NCBI GenBank assembly: GCA_947491755.1 | Contig: CANLKV010000002.1 | Location: forward strand, 310,001-374,000 | Origin: an uncultured Nonlabens sp. | Lineage (GTDB): Bacteria; Bacteroidota; Bacteroidia; Flavobacteriales; Flavobacteriaceae | DNA length: 64,000 nt | Direction: 5' to 3' | Shown: one piece after another, positions 18,138 through 27,555 of the stretch | How the letters are laid out: every line of letters starts with the position of its first letter | Position numbering within the stretch: position 1 is the first letter of the stretch | Made by a program: the position numbers and the translations under genes | The notes under the pieces: generated by a model | Databases searched by the model: none | Seen by the model: the letters and a program-made list of their open reading frames with translations, nothing else | Told to the model about the DNA's origin: nothing

Positions 18138-20339
18138 TTAAGATCTGGTAACTTTATCGATACCGTTAATTTTATTTATGTTTTGCATCAGCTTTGTAAG
18201 CATATTGATATTAGGTACTACGACCGTAATATCTCCTTTAAATATTCCATCATCACTACTAAAACTGATATTTCTAATGTTAACGTGCATATTTTGAGAT
18301 ATCAGTTGTGTGATTTCTTGTACAAGCCCCATTCTATCAATGCCTGTTAATTTAATATCGGCACGATGTTCTTTTTGTGTACTATCGATCCATTTTGCAC
18401 TGATGATGCGATATGCATACTTGCTTTGCAAACTTATGGCATTAGGACAATTGTTCTTATGTACTTTGATACCATCACTAACTGTTGTAAAACCAAAGAC
18501 AGCATCGCCAGGAATAGGGTTGCAGCATTTAGATAAACTGTAATCTAGCTGTACTTGATCTTTACCAAAGACCAATTCATCATAATTTTGAGTGACCTCT
18601 TCCTTGTGCAGGTCTGCATTTTCTGGCGCACGACGTATCTTATTCTTGAAAAAGGAGTACAGTGCATTGCTGCGACTGTTAGCATAATCCTTAATCATTT
18701 TATTGTCAATATTGCCTATGCCCACTCGATAAAACAAATCTTGACTGGTTTTCACCTTGAAAAAGGTAACCATTTCATTGACCGTGTTTTCATCCAGCTT
18801 GATTTTTTGCGAGCGCAATTTTCTGGTAAGCACCACTTTTCCCTCTGCAGCAATATCTTTCTGGTCTTCCTTTAAAGCGCTTTTGATCTTGGATCTTGCT
18901 CGGGCAGTAGTGGCATAATCCAGCCAGTTTTTAGTAGGTTTTTGATTTTCACTGGTGATTATATCTACTTGATCACCACTGTGCAGGGTATGAGATAAAG
19001 GCACGAGTTTTCCATTTACTCGAGCACCACGAGTGTGCAGCCCTACTTCCGTATGTATGGCAAACGCAAAATCAAGAGGGGTAGAGCCTTTGGGCAAAGA
19101 TTTAAGCTCACCTTTGGGCGTAAAAACAAATATCTCCTTGCTGTACAGATTTAATTTAAACTGTTCAACAAAATCTACCGCATTAGAATCTGCATTCTCC
19201 AGTGCCTCTTGTAGGCGGTTGAGCCATTCATCGAGACCATCCTCTTGATCACCTTGTTTGTATTTATAATGTGCAGCATAGCCTTTTTCTGCTATCTCGT
19301 GCATACGTTCACTGCGTATCTGTACCTCTACCCAGCGACCATCGGGACCCATCACCGTGATATGTAGCGCTTCATAACCTGTTGATTTAGGAGAGCTTAT
19401 CCAGTCTCTTAATCGTACAGGATTAGGCCGGAAATGATCTGTAACAACGCTGTAAATTTTCCAAGCTAGGAATTTCTCATTTGCCCTATCCCCACGGAAA
19501 ACAATGCGCACTGCAAACTTGTCATACACCTCATCAAAGCTCACATTCTGTTTGAGCATTTTGCGGCGTATAGAAAAAACAGATTTAGGCCTGCCTTTAA
19601 TATAATATTCAAGCCCTTCTTTTTTTAAACTATCGTCAATTATATTGCTGAATTGTTTGATGTACTCATCCTGCTGTTCCTTGCTGTCCTTAATGGATTT
19701 TTGAATGTCCTCAAATACTTCTGGCTCGGTATATTTTAGTCCTAGGTCCTCTAATTCAGTTTTGATGTTATACAAGCCCAACCTGTGAGCAATAGGCGCG
19801 TATATATATAAAGTTTCACTAGCGATTTTCACCTGTTTTGCAGGCGGCATGCTATCCATTGTCTGCATATTGTGCAGCCTATCTGCAATTTTTATAATGA
19901 TAACACGCACATCATCATTAAGGGTAAGCAGCATTTTTCTAAAATTTTCTGCTTGTGAAGAAATGTCTGCATCCTTTTTTAAATGCATGATTTTTGTAAG
20001 CCCGTCTACAATAAGGGCAATGGTAGGATTGAAAAGTTCTTCAATATCTGCCAGCGTGTACTTTGTATCCTCTACTACATCATGCAATAATGCAGCTGCA
20101 ATAGCTGTAGCGTCTAGACCTATTTGTTTTGCTACAATTTTTGCTACCGCAATAGGGTGGAATATATAAGCCTCACCAGACTTGCGTCGTTGTGGTGCAT
20201 GCGCTTCCACAGCAACATCAAACGCCTTGCGTATCAATTTTTTATCATCTGTAGACAAGGCTTGATAGCTTATCTTCAGTAAATCTTTATAGGCCTTAGC
20301 AATCAGCCTGTTCTCTTCTTTTGTAGCGGCTTCTGTCAT
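18138..20339 (-). CDS. rel: Bifunctional (p)ppGpp synthetase/hydrolase (RelA/SpoT family)
   Basis: A 733-aa cytoplasmic stringent-response enzyme. Domain order is: HD hydrolase (AYIFHPIAVAKIVAKQIGLDATAIAAALLHDVVEDTKYT, with intact HD and ED), synthetase (DWISSPKSTGYEALHITVMGPDGRWVEVQIRSERMHEIAEKGYAAHYKYK), TGS (VFTPKGELKSLPKGSTPLDFAFAIHTEVG, about residues 400-460) and C-terminal ACT (ADIKLTGIDRMGLVQEITQLISQNMHVNIRNISF). Both catalytic domains look intact, so it is probably a bifunctional Rel. First gene of the minus-strand operon with the Fur-family gene and purA, and divergent from katG across a 221-bp gap holding a 28-bp palindrome. Confidence 0.96.
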   Translation of the reverse strand: MTEAATKEENRLIAKAYKDLLKISYQALSTDDKKLIRKAFDVAVEAHAPQRRKSGEAYIFHPIAVAKIVAKQIGLDATAIAAALLHDVVEDTKYTLADIEELFNPTIALIVDGLTKIMHLKKDADISSQAENFRKMLLTLNDDVRVIIIKIADRLHNMQTMDSMPPAKQVKIASETLYIYAPIAHRLGLYNIKTELEDLGLKYTEPEVFEDIQKSIKDSKEQQDEYIKQFSNIIDDSLKKEGLEYYIKGRPKSVFSIRRKMLKQNVSFDEVYDKFAVRIVFRGDRANEKFLAWKIYSVVTDHFRPNPVRLRDWISSPKSTGYEALHITVMGPDGRWVEVQIRSERMHEIAEKGYAAHYKYKQGDQEDGLDEWLNRLQEALENADSNAVDFVEQFKLNLYSKEIFVFTPKGELKSLPKGSTPLDFAFAIHTEVGLHTRGARVNGKLVPLSHTLHSGDQVDIITSENQKPTKNWLDYATTARARSKIKSALKEDQKDIAAEGKVVLTRKLRSQKIKLDENTVNEMVTFFKVKTSQDLFYRVGIGNIDNKMIKDYANSRSNALYSFFKNKIRRAPENADLHKEEVTQNYDELVFGKDQVQLDYSLSKCCNPIPGDAVFGFTTVSDGIKVHKNNCPNAISLQSKYAYRIISAKWIDSTQKEHRADIKLTGIDRMGLVQEITQLISQNMHVNIRNISFSSDDGIFKGDITVVVPNINMLTKLMQNINKINGIDKVTRS

Positions 20340-20401
20340 CCTAGTAAAAATACATTAGTTTATCTCATTGACCAATACTTTCTAGCGCAGTATGTATGTT
20401 A

Positions 20402-20429
20402 TTAGTTCGCTTTCGCGAAAGCGAACTAA
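20402..20429. repeat. 28-bp perfect palindrome (dispersed family, longest copy) between rel and katG
   Basis: The 16-bp core CGCTTTCGCGAAAGCG is at 20408-20423, and the symmetry continues six more matched bases on each side (TTAGTT and AACTAA). It lies in the 221-bp divergent region, about 62 bp upstream of rel and 131 bp upstream of katG, so it is not a transcription terminator for either gene. Confidence 0.92.
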
Positions 20430-20560
20430 CGATCAGTAAAAACATTTGTAAATCAATATTGAATAGATAATGATTATAGTGGTGTTTGTGTAATCATTAT
20501 TAAAACAGTCGACAGCTGCTCTATCAATTTTATCTTTAAACCGTACAAATTGAATAAATT

Positions 20561-22822
20561 ATGGAACGTAATAGAAAAGATATGGGAGCAAAACATTCAA
20601 ACGTTTGGGATATAAATAATTCTAGTAAGGCGATTGCAAAATGTCCATTTATGGGTGGAGCCCCTACCAGTACAGCAGGCACCGGCACTATCAATAAAGA
20701 CTGGTGGCCCAATGCTTTAAAGTTGAACATTTTGAGGCAAAATGCAAGCAAATCAGACCCTATGGATCCTACATTTAATTATGCAGATGCATTTAATAGC
20801 TTAGATCTAGAGGCGGTAAAGAAAGATTTAAAAGCATTAATGACAGATTCTCAAGACTGGTGGCCAGCAGACTACGGTCATTATGGCGGACTAATGATAC
20901 GTCTTGCATGGCATAGCGCTGGTACTTATAGAATAGGTGACGGCCGCGGTGGTGCGGGAGCAGGAAATCAACGTTTTGCCCCATTGAATAGCTGGCCAGA
21001 CAATGGAAATCTAGATAAAGCACGTTTGCTTTTATGGCCTGTGAAGAAAAAATATGGCCAAAAATTATCCTGGGCAGACTTATTTATTCTTGCCGGCAAT
21101 ATGGCTATTGAGTCCATGGGCCTCAAGCTTAAAGGTTTTGCTGGTGGTCGTAAAGATGTCTGGGAACCAGAGCAGGATATATACTGGGGTAGTGAGACGG
21201 AGTGGATGGGAAATGAAGCTCGATATGAATCTGGCGAGTTAGAGGCGCCTCTAGGTGCTACACACATGGGTCTTATTTATGTCAATCCAGAAGGTCCTAA
21301 CGCACAACCAGATCCACTAGGCTCTGCCAGGGATATCAGAGAAACATTCGGTCGTATGGCAATGAATGATAAAGAAACTGTTGCCTTGATTGCAGGAGGA
21401 CACACCTTTGGAAAAGCGCATGGAGCTGCAAATCCAGATGATTATGTAGGCGCAGAGCCAGCTGGAGCCAGTATTGAAGAAATGTCAATGGGATGGAGAA
21501 ACACTTATAAATCTGGTAAAGGTGATCACACCATCACTAGTGGTCTGGAAGGGGCGTGGACTCCTAACCCCACACAATGGGACCACGATTATTTTAAAGT
21601 TCTTCTAGATTATGATTGGGAATTAACTAAAAGTCCCGCTGGAGCTCACCAGTGGAGGCCTACCGCTGCGTCCAATGCAATGAGAGCGCCTATGGCAGGT
21701 GATGCTCATGCTACCCAAGAACTCATGATGTCTACCGCAGATATTGCCTTAAAAACAGATCCAGAATACTTAAAAATATCGCAGCATTTTAAAGAAAACC
21801 CAGCTGATTTTGAAGAAGCATTTGCAAATGCATGGTTCAAACTGACGCACCGCGATATGGGACCTAAAGCGTTGTATCTGGGAGCAGATGTACCTAAGGA
21901 AGATTACCTGTGGCAGGATCCTATACCTGCTATCACCTATAATATAATCGATCAAAAAGATATCATTGATCTAAAAAAACAGATTGATCAAAGCGCTCTT
22001 ACAATACAGCAGCTTGTATCAACTGCCTGGGCGGCTGCGTCTACCTTCCGTGCGTCAGATAAGCGTGGCGGTGCTAATGGAGGTAGGTTAAGACTAGCAC
22101 CACAAAACCAGTGGGAAGTTAATAACCCTAAACAGCTACATGCTGTACTTGATGTATTAAAACAAATACAGGAGGGATTCAATACTAACGCAGGTGGAGG
22201 TAAACAAGTAAGCATGGCAGACATAATCGTGCTGGCCGGTAGCGTGGGTATAGAGAAAGCAGCTAGAAGTGCTGGTATTGAAATAGAGGTGCCATTTAAT
22301 CCTGGACGTGCAGATGCTTCCATAGAGCAAACTGATGTCGAATCCTTTGGATATCTGGAACCTAAAGCTGATGCTTTCAGAAATTATATTGCTAATAATC
22401 AAAAAGCTGCAGGAGAGGAGCTGATGATCGATCAAGCTAATCTTTTAAGCTTATCAGTCCCAGAAATGACGGTTTTAATAGGAGGTATGAGAGCTATGGC
22501 TGCTAATTATGACAATAGCGATACCGGTATTTTTACAAATCGTCCAGGAGTACTTTCAACGGATTACTTCAATGTTGTTACAGACCTGAGCATTACATGG
22601 GAAGAAGTATCATCTGCAGCGTTGCTTTTTGATGGTAGTGATCGCACAACAGGAGAAAAACTTTATCGAGGCTCTAGGGTTGATTTAATTTTTGGTTCTA
22701 ACAGCGAGTTAAGAGCAATTGCAGAGGTTTATGCAAGTGATGATGCACATCACAAATTTATAACCGACTTTGTGAATGCCTGGGTTAAGGTCATGAATCT
22801 GGATCGATTTGATTTGAAATAA
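20561..22822 (+). CDS. katG: Catalase-peroxidase
   Basis: A 753-aa haem enzyme that removes hydrogen peroxide, with both family halves (the C-terminal half is a non-haem duplicate). The distal site [11 protein letters not shown] holds the catalytic Arg, Trp and His. [11 protein letters not shown] has the Tyr, and the Met region [28 protein letters not shown] completes the Trp-Tyr-Met adduct. [12 protein letters not shown] carries the proximal His. No signal peptide is seen, so it is cytoplasmic. Length is standard. Divergent from rel. A TATCTTTA box about 30 bp upstream of the ATG is close to, but not exactly, the Bacteroidota -7 consensus. Confidence 0.97.
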   Translation: MERNRKDMGAKHSNVWDINNSSKAIAKCPFMGGAPTSTAGTGTINKDWWPNALKLNILRQNASKSDPMDPTFNYADAFNSLDLEAVKKDLKALMTDSQDWWPADYGHYGGLMIRLAWHSAGTYRIGDGRGGAGAGNQRFAPLNSWPDNGNLDKARLLLWPVKKKYGQKLSWADLFILAGNMAIESMGLKLKGFAGGRKDVWEPEQDIYWGSETEWMGNEARYESGELEAPLGATHMGLIYVNPEGPNAQPDPLGSARDIRETFGRMAMNDKETVALIAGGHTFGKAHGAANPDDYVGAEPAGASIEEMSMGWRNTYKSGKGDHTITSGLEGAWTPNPTQWDHDYFKVLLDYDWELTKSPAGAHQWRPTAASNAMRAPMAGDAHATQELMMSTADIALKTDPEYLKISQHFKENPADFEEAFANAWFKLTHRDMGPKALYLGADVPKEDYLWQDPIPAITYNIIDQKDIIDLKKQIDQSALTIQQLVSTAWAAASTFRASDKRGGANGGRLRLAPQNQWEVNNPKQLHAVLDVLKQIQEGFNTNAGGGKQVSMADIIVLAGSVGIEKAARSAGIEIEVPFNPGRADASIEQTDVESFGYLEPKADAFRNYIANNQKAAGEELMIDQANLLSLSVPEMTVLIGGMRAMAANYDNSDTGIFTNRPGVLSTDYFNVVTDLSITWEEVSSAALLFDGSDRTTGEKLYRGSRVDLIFGSNSELRAIAEVYASDDAHHKFITDFVNAWVKVMNLDRFDLK

Positions 22823-22842
22823 TTCAAATACGATCTAATTTA

Positions 22843-22877
22843 AAAAGGGGCAATTCTATCTAAGAATTGCCCCTTTT
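22843..22877. terminator. Bidirectional rho-independent terminator between katG and the S1/P1 nuclease gene
   Basis: A perfect 15-bp stem (22843-22857 with 22863-22877, loop ATCTA) has an A run before it and a T run after it. It lies between convergent genes and can stop transcription from both sides. Confidence 0.9.
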
Positions 22878-22895
22878 CCTCTTTTAGTTTATTTG

Positions 22896-23666
22896 TTAAC
22901 CAAATAATTCATTAAGCATACTGGCAAGGCGTATTCCTCCTTTTTGCAACTGGGATCGTACCGTTGAAAAATGGTCATACATATACCTATAACCCAACTT
23001 GTCACCTACTTCCGTCGTGGCATAAATTTCCTTTACCACTTTGCGACTATCTTCCATCCAGTCCCGATGCGTCCCACCAGCAATTATTTGTCGCTCCGTT
23101 TTACTCAATTCAGGCATATTGTTAGCTAGTTCTGTATAGGACATTCCGTAACTTTCAATCATACGAGTATCCCATACGCTATGTAAGTTAGTGCCATCAT
23201 TATACCACCGCACTTGAAAGTCATTACCACCTTTATCATCGCTTATACCAGTGTGCATGGGCTGATGTAAATCACCTACTAAGTGAACTAACAATCGCAA
23301 ATGAAAGGATTTTTCTTGCTGTGTGGCTTCATCAGACTTTAACACATTTATACAGGTGTCAATTCCTTGAATTAGATCACCTTTATCGCTGTGCTCATGG
23401 GTGTCATATGTTTTGTCAAACGGTACATTTACATAATGCCATGGCCCGTAGGATCTATAAGCATTATCGCTTTTTATCTCGTCTGCATAGGTAGAAACAA
23501 AAGCAAGTGATTCACCATCAAGTAATTTATCAATCGCCCGCTGCGCTTTTTTTGATAAGTATTTTTGTGCAATCGCTCCAGTCGTGCGGTGGCCTGTCTG
23601 TCCCCAGTCATATGAATGACCCCATTGAGAACAACAAATGATTATGCTAAGTAAGAAAAATCTCAT
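22896..23666 (-). CDS. S1/P1-type zinc nuclease, secreted
   Basis: A 256-aa single-strand-specific nuclease. The start chosen is the ATG with complement at 23664-23666, giving the signal peptide MRFFLLSIIICCSQWGHSYD. An upstream in-frame start would place the signal internally. The mature protein begins WGQTGHRTTGAIA, and the N-terminal Trp is a zinc ligand in this family. Further metal ligands appear in SFVSTYADEIKSD, FHLRLLVHLVGDLHQPMHTG, GGNDFQVRW and NLHSVWDTRMIES. It would degrade RNA or single-stranded DNA in the periplasm or medium. Convergent with katG. Confidence 0.9.
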   Translation of the reverse strand: MRFFLLSIIICCSQWGHSYDWGQTGHRTTGAIAQKYLSKKAQRAIDKLLDGESLAFVSTYADEIKSDNAYRSYGPWHYVNVPFDKTYDTHEHSDKGDLIQGIDTCINVLKSDEATQQEKSFHLRLLVHLVGDLHQPMHTGISDDKGGNDFQVRWYNDGTNLHSVWDTRMIESYGMSYTELANNMPELSKTERQIIAGGTHRDWMEDSRKVVKEIYATTEVGDKLGYRYMYDHFSTVRSQLQKGGIRLASMLNELFG

Positions 23667-23750
23667 GTAATCTATTTTATTTAGGTAAATATTTAAAAAG
23701 GATTTAATTGGTCCTGTTAAGTAGTTCTTGTTCAATTGATACTTGATTTG

Positions 23751-24230
23751 CTATGACTCTAATTTTTGTCGTTGTGCTTCTCTTTGTTTTTGAAATCCGT
23801 TTAAAAAGTTACGCAGGTACTGATCATTCAGCGGTTTATATTTTGCGTGTTTTGGGTTTCTAAAAAAAGCACTCAGCTCTGTAGTGCTAACTTTTTGCCC
23901 TCCTAATCTCATGATATAAACGATCTCTTCGGCTTTAAAATTGAATGCGATTTTTAATTTGCGTAATATAATGTTGTTGTCTAGTACAACCTCTGCTACT
24001 GGTGTCTGGCCATCTTTTTTACCACGGTAATTTACAATGACTCCGTTTAAAAATGTCGCTAGATTCTCGTCGATTACTACATCAAATGCCTCATCATCTT
24101 CCTTTTTGAGCCAGTCACTCACCTCGGCTCTAGACACGGGTTCGCCACCCTTTGCATACATATCCATCATCGCATCATCACTTAGATTAAGAATGTAACG
24201 CAACCGTCGTAAAATATCATTATTATCCAT
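23751..24230 (-). CDS. DUF1456 (YehS-like) protein
   Basis: A 159-aa cytoplasmic protein made of two related halves, each with the pattern N-N-(D/I)-I-L-R-(R/K)-L-(R/K)-x-x-x-x-x near the start (NDILRRLRYILNLSDD and NNIILRKLKIAFNFKAE), followed by a winged-helix-like segment and FLNG. This is the DUF1456 duplication. Function is unknown. There is a clear TATCTTTG promoter box upstream (24251-24258). A copy of the dispersed palindrome sits 8 bp further upstream, at the expected -33 region. Confidence 0.82.
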   Translation of the reverse strand: MDNNDILRRLRYILNLSDDAMMDMYAKGGEPVSRAEVSDWLKKEDDEAFDVVIDENLATFLNGVIVNYRGKKDGQTPVAEVVLDNNIILRKLKIAFNFKAEEIVYIMRLGGQKVSTTELSAFFRNPKHAKYKPLNDQYLRNFLNGFQKQREAQRQKLES

Positions 24231-24250
24231 AAAACTCTGGTGTTATTGTG

Positions 24251-24258
24251 CAAAGATA
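24251..24258 (-). promoter_or_regulatory. Bacteroidota -7 box (TATCTTTG) of the DUF1456 gene
   Basis: TATCTTTG on the minus strand fits the TAnnTTTG consensus and lies 20 bp before the start codon, a reasonable leader length. No separate TTG -33 box is visible because the region is occupied by the palindrome at 24266-24281. Confidence 0.55.
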
Positions 24259-24265
24259 GGAAGTT

Positions 24266-24281
24266 CGCTTTCGCGAAAGCG
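24266..24281. repeat. Dispersed 16-bp palindrome, perfect copy upstream of DUF1456 promoter
   Basis: CGCTTTCGCGAAAGCG lies 7 bp upstream of the TATCTTTG box of the DUF1456 gene, where the -33 element would be expected. Confidence 0.9.
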
Positions 24282-24299
24282 TATTTAAACTCCCCATTC

Positions 24300-24653
<354 letters not shown>

Positions 24654-24796
24654 ACTCTATTCTCTCTTCGTTCATTTCAGCAATTTTATTGGTTTAAAAA
24701 CGAGAACTTTTCTGGGATAAAGTAGGTCAAAGGATTTTGAGGACAACTGTGAGATAAAAGAAATTGTTTTGATGCTATAGACGTATTTGTTAAAAC

Positions 24797-24832
24797 AAAA
24801 AAGACCCTGAAATCAATCAGAGTCTTTTTTTT
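24797..24832 (-). terminator. Rho-independent terminator downstream of dnaK
   Basis: An interrupted stem (AAGAC-CTGA paired with TCAG-GTCTT around AATCAA) is flanked by A and T runs on both sides. It lies about 97 bp past the dnaK stop. A second smaller hairpin (CAGTCTT with AAGACTG) is at 24841-24862. The 302-bp gap 24627-24928 holds these hairpins and the 24907-24923 repeat, and no gene. Confidence 0.8.
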
Positions 24833-24906
24833 AAATGTGACAGTCTTCTAAAAATAAGACTGATGTATCCAATATGCATGGCTTAATTCAATTATTCAAA
24901 GTCTAT

Positions 24907-24923
24907 GCTTCGACAAGCTCAGC
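24907..24923. repeat. GCTTCGACAAGCTCAGC element just after the dnaK stop
   Basis: The 17-bp sequence can form a GCTT/AAGC mini-hairpin and lies 5 bp past the dnaK stop. I recall CTTCGACAAGCTCAG as a sequence repeated in many unrelated bacterial genomes. Only one copy is in this window. Confidence 0.5.
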
Positions 24924-24928
24924 ACAAG

Positions 24929-26839
24929 CTACTTGACTTCTTCAAAGTCTACGTCCTCGACATCGCTAGTATCGTCTTTACTAGCTTGCTGTCCAGCGCC
25001 TGCATCCGCACCTGGTTGCTGTCCACCTTGAGCTTCTGCTTGTGCTTTGTACATTTCTTCACTAGCAGCGGTCCATACTGTATTTAATTTTTCTAACGCA
25101 GGATCTATCTGTGCTATTTCTTTAGTATCATAAGCTTTCTTCAACTCTTCTAGCGCCTCTGTAATCGGTGCTTTCTTGTCGTCTCCTAGCTTATCACCAA
25201 ATTCTTCTAGCTGCTGCTCCGTCTGGAAGATCATTTGATCTGCCTGATTTAGCTTATCAGCTTTTTCCTTAGCGTTTTTATCAGCTTCAGCATTTGCTTC
25301 AGCATCTTGCTTCATTTTTTGGATTTCTTCTTCAGTTAATCCAGATGATGCCTCGATGCGTATATCTTGCTTTTTGTTAGTTGCTTTATCCTCTGCACTT
25401 ACTTTGATTATCCCATTTGCATCAATGTCAAAGGTTACTTCAATCTGTGGTGTACCGCGACGTGCAGGTGGGATACCATCCAGGTGGAATCTTCCTATGG
25501 TTTTATTGTCTGTAGCCATAGATCGCTCTCCTTGTAGGACGTGAATCTCAACACTAGGTTGATTATCCGCTGCGGTAGAGAATACTTGTGACTTTTTGGT
25601 AGGGATGGTAGTATTTGCTTCAATCAACTTTGTCATCACACCGCCCATGGTTTCTATACCTAGCGATAGTGGTGTTACATCAAGCAATAGTACATCCTTA
25701 ACATCTCCAGTAAGTACACCACCTTGTATAGCAGCACCTATAGCTACCACCTCGTCAGGGTTAACTCCTTTAGATGGTTTTTTATTGAAGAATTTTTCAA
25801 CAGCATCCTGTACTGCAGGAATACGGGTAGATCCACCTACAAGAATGATCTCGTCGATATCACTGGTAGAAAGTCCTGCTGATTTGAGCGCTTTCTCACA
25901 TGGCTCTATAGTTCTTTTAACTAGATCAGCAATAAGTTTGTCAAATTGAGACTTAGTTAATGTTTTAACGAGGTGCTTAGGTCCACTTGCAGTTGCTGTA
26001 ACGTACGGCAAGTTAATCTCAGTTTGAGCACTTGATGAAAGTTCAATTTTAGCTTTTTCTGCAGCTTCTTTTAGACGCTGTAGTGCCATTGGATCCTTTC
26101 TTAAATCAATGTCCTCTGCACTCTGGAATTCATCTGCTAACCAGTCGATGATCTTTTCATCTACATCGTCTCCACCTAGGTGGGTATCACCATCTGTAGA
26201 AAGTACTTCAAATACACCATCACCTAATTCTAATATAGATACATCGTGTGTACCACCACCAAAATCAAATACCACAATCTTCTGATCGGTATCTTTTTTA
26301 TCCATACCATAAGCCAGTGCAGCTGCTGTAGGCTCATTGATGATACGTTCTACTTTTAATCCAGCGATTTCTCCAGCTTCTTTAGTAGCTTGGCGCTGGC
26401 TATCATTAAAGTACGCAGGTACAGTAATTACCGCTCCTGTTACTTCAGTACCTAGGTAATCCTCTGCCGTTTTCTTCATTTTTTGAAGAATCATAGCACT
26501 TAATTCTTGCGGTGTATATAATCGACCGTCTATATCCACACGTGGTGTATCGTTATCACCTTTTACCACTTTATAAGGAACACGGTCTACCTCGTTAGAT
26601 ACCTCGCTAAATTTATTCCCCATGAAACGCTTGATAGACGCAACGGTTTTAGTAGGATTAGTTACTGCTTGTCTTTTTGCAGGGTCACCCACTTTAATCT
26701 CACCACCTTCTACAAATGCAATCACAGATGGAGTAGTGCGTTTCCCTTCTGCATTAGGAATAACTACTGGCTCGCTACCTTCCATTACAGAAACACAGCT
26801 GTTTGTAGTCCCTAAATCAATACCTATTATTTTACTCAT
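24929..26839 (-). CDS. dnaK: Chaperone DnaK (Hsp70)
   Basis: A 636-aa cytoplasmic ATP-dependent chaperone working with DnaJ and GrpE. The N-terminal nucleotide domain starts [19 protein letters not shown], with [45 protein letters not shown] and [14 protein letters not shown] as Hsp70 signatures. The substrate domain (from about 390, [20 protein letters not shown]) and a helical lid with a Gly/Ala/Gln-rich tail ending in [11 protein letters not shown] complete it. Encoded alone, with no adjacent dnaJ or grpE. The upstream region has an inverted repeat and a sigma-54-like promoter (26887-26927). Confidence 0.98.
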   Translation of the reverse strand: MSKIIGIDLGTTNSCVSVMEGSEPVVIPNAEGKRTTPSVIAFVEGGEIKVGDPAKRQAVTNPTKTVASIKRFMGNKFSEVSNEVDRVPYKVVKGDNDTPRVDIDGRLYTPQELSAMILQKMKKTAEDYLGTEVTGAVITVPAYFNDSQRQATKEAGEIAGLKVERIINEPTAAALAYGMDKKDTDQKIVVFDFGGGTHDVSILELGDGVFEVLSTDGDTHLGGDDVDEKIIDWLADEFQSAEDIDLRKDPMALQRLKEAAEKAKIELSSSAQTEINLPYVTATASGPKHLVKTLTKSQFDKLIADLVKRTIEPCEKALKSAGLSTSDIDEIILVGGSTRIPAVQDAVEKFFNKKPSKGVNPDEVVAIGAAIQGGVLTGDVKDVLLLDVTPLSLGIETMGGVMTKLIEANTTIPTKKSQVFSTAADNQPSVEIHVLQGERSMATDNKTIGRFHLDGIPPARRGTPQIEVTFDIDANGIIKVSAEDKATNKKQDIRIEASSGLTEEEIQKMKQDAEANAEADKNAKEKADKLNQADQMIFQTEQQLEEFGDKLGDDKKAPITEALEELKKAYDTKEIAQIDPALEKLNTVWTAASEEMYKAQAEAQGGQQPGADAGAGQQASKDDTSDVEDVDFEEVK

Positions 26840-26886
26840 TATTATGTATTTTAATTAGCTGTTTTGTTTTATACATGACCCTAAAG

Positions 26887-26901
26887 TCAATGTTTGTGCC
26901 A
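26887..26901 (-). promoter_or_regulatory. Sigma-54-like promoter upstream of dnaK
   Basis: The minus strand reads TGGCACAAACATTGA. TGGCAC and TTG are separated by five bases as in the -24/-12 consensus TGGCAC-N5-TTGC, but the last base is A instead of C. It lies 48 bp upstream of the start codon and next to an inverted repeat. It is read by eye and could instead be an unrelated heat-shock element. Confidence 0.45.
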
Positions 26902-26912
26902 GTGCACCCATA

Positions 26913-26927
26913 ATGACAAGCTGTCAT
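26913..26927. promoter_or_regulatory. Inverted repeat ATGACA-N3-TGTCAT, putative operator upstream of dnaK
   Basis: Arms ATGACA (26913-26918) and TGTCAT (26922-26927) are perfect. It lies 11 bp upstream of the sigma-54-like element on the minus strand. Further single TGTCA or TGACA half-sites occur nearby (about 26943-26976), so an activator or repressor binding region is plausible. Confidence 0.5.
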
Positions 26928-27014
26928 AAATCTACGGGTATTGTCATTATTTGTTCCATCAAGCATTCATTATTGACAGCGTGATGAGTATTTTATAGAG
27001 GTCTGCTAGATGTT

Positions 27015-27030
27015 CGCTTTCGCGAAAGCG
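27015..27030. repeat. Dispersed 16-bp palindrome, perfect copy, upstream of dnaK
   Basis: The core CGCTTTCGCGAAAGCG has symmetry extending to 27012-27033 (22 bp). It lies about 176 bp upstream of dnaK in the 382-bp gap 26840-27221, between dnaK and the SUI1-like gene. The remainder of the gap holds the dnaK promoter region and no recognisable gene. Confidence 0.9.
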
Positions 27031-27221
27031 AACTTTTATCGTACTATATTAACAACAAATAATACTATATAAAGGAATGAGGCATCGCAAAAAGGTCGCC
27101 AGGCTATGCGGTTGCGGAAAAAAGATTGCTGTGTATAAAAAACAGATTGGGACTTGTAAATAACTTTACCAGCATTAAAATTATTCATCAATGGATATAA
27201 TGAATAGGGCGCGGCGTTCAA

Positions 27222-27545
27222 TTAACCGCCCACGCGTTTGACCTTAAAACCTTTGTCTTTTAACAATGACATGATGCGGTCGCGGTAATCACCTTGTATA
27301 ATAATAGTGTCGTTTTTAAAACTGCCTCCTACACCCAGTGTTATTTTAAGTTCTTTGGCTAGAATTTTAAAGTCGTCACTGGCGCCATTATATCCTGCAA
27401 TAATCGTATTGACCTTTCCTTTGCGTTTTTCAAAGCGACACTCTAGTGGTTCTTCTTGTAACCAGACGTTACTCTTTTCCTCCATCGGTTCTTGTGGCAC
27501 CTCATGCTCTGGAAATAGGTTTTTAAGTTGATCTTTCAAATCCAT
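27222..27545 (-). CDS. eIF1/SUI1-like translation factor (YciH-like)
   Basis: A 107-aa cytoplasmic protein with the ATG at 27543-27545. A longer in-frame start would overlap the MscS gene. The C-terminal part RKGKVNTIIAGYNGASDDFKILAKELKITLGVGGSFKNDTIIIQGDYRDRIMSLLKDKGFKVKRVGG is the eIF1/SUI1 fold with the conserved K-K-L/K-x-x-x-G-x-G-G-(S/T) segment. Bacterial YciH proteins are thought to influence initiation fidelity. It follows the MscS gene by 10 bp. Confidence 0.9.
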   Translation of the reverse strand: MDLKDQLKNLFPEHEVPQEPMEEKSNVWLQEEPLECRFEKRKGKVNTIIAGYNGASDDFKILAKELKITLGVGGSFKNDTIIIQGDYRDRIMSLLKDKGFKVKRVGG

Positions 27546-27555
27546 AATCAAATAA

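Noticed and set aside
27036..27221. 61-codon minus-strand ORF between dnaK and the SUI1-like gene
   Set aside because: No similarity or signal visible, and it overlaps the dnaK upstream region with the palindrome; no support as a gene.
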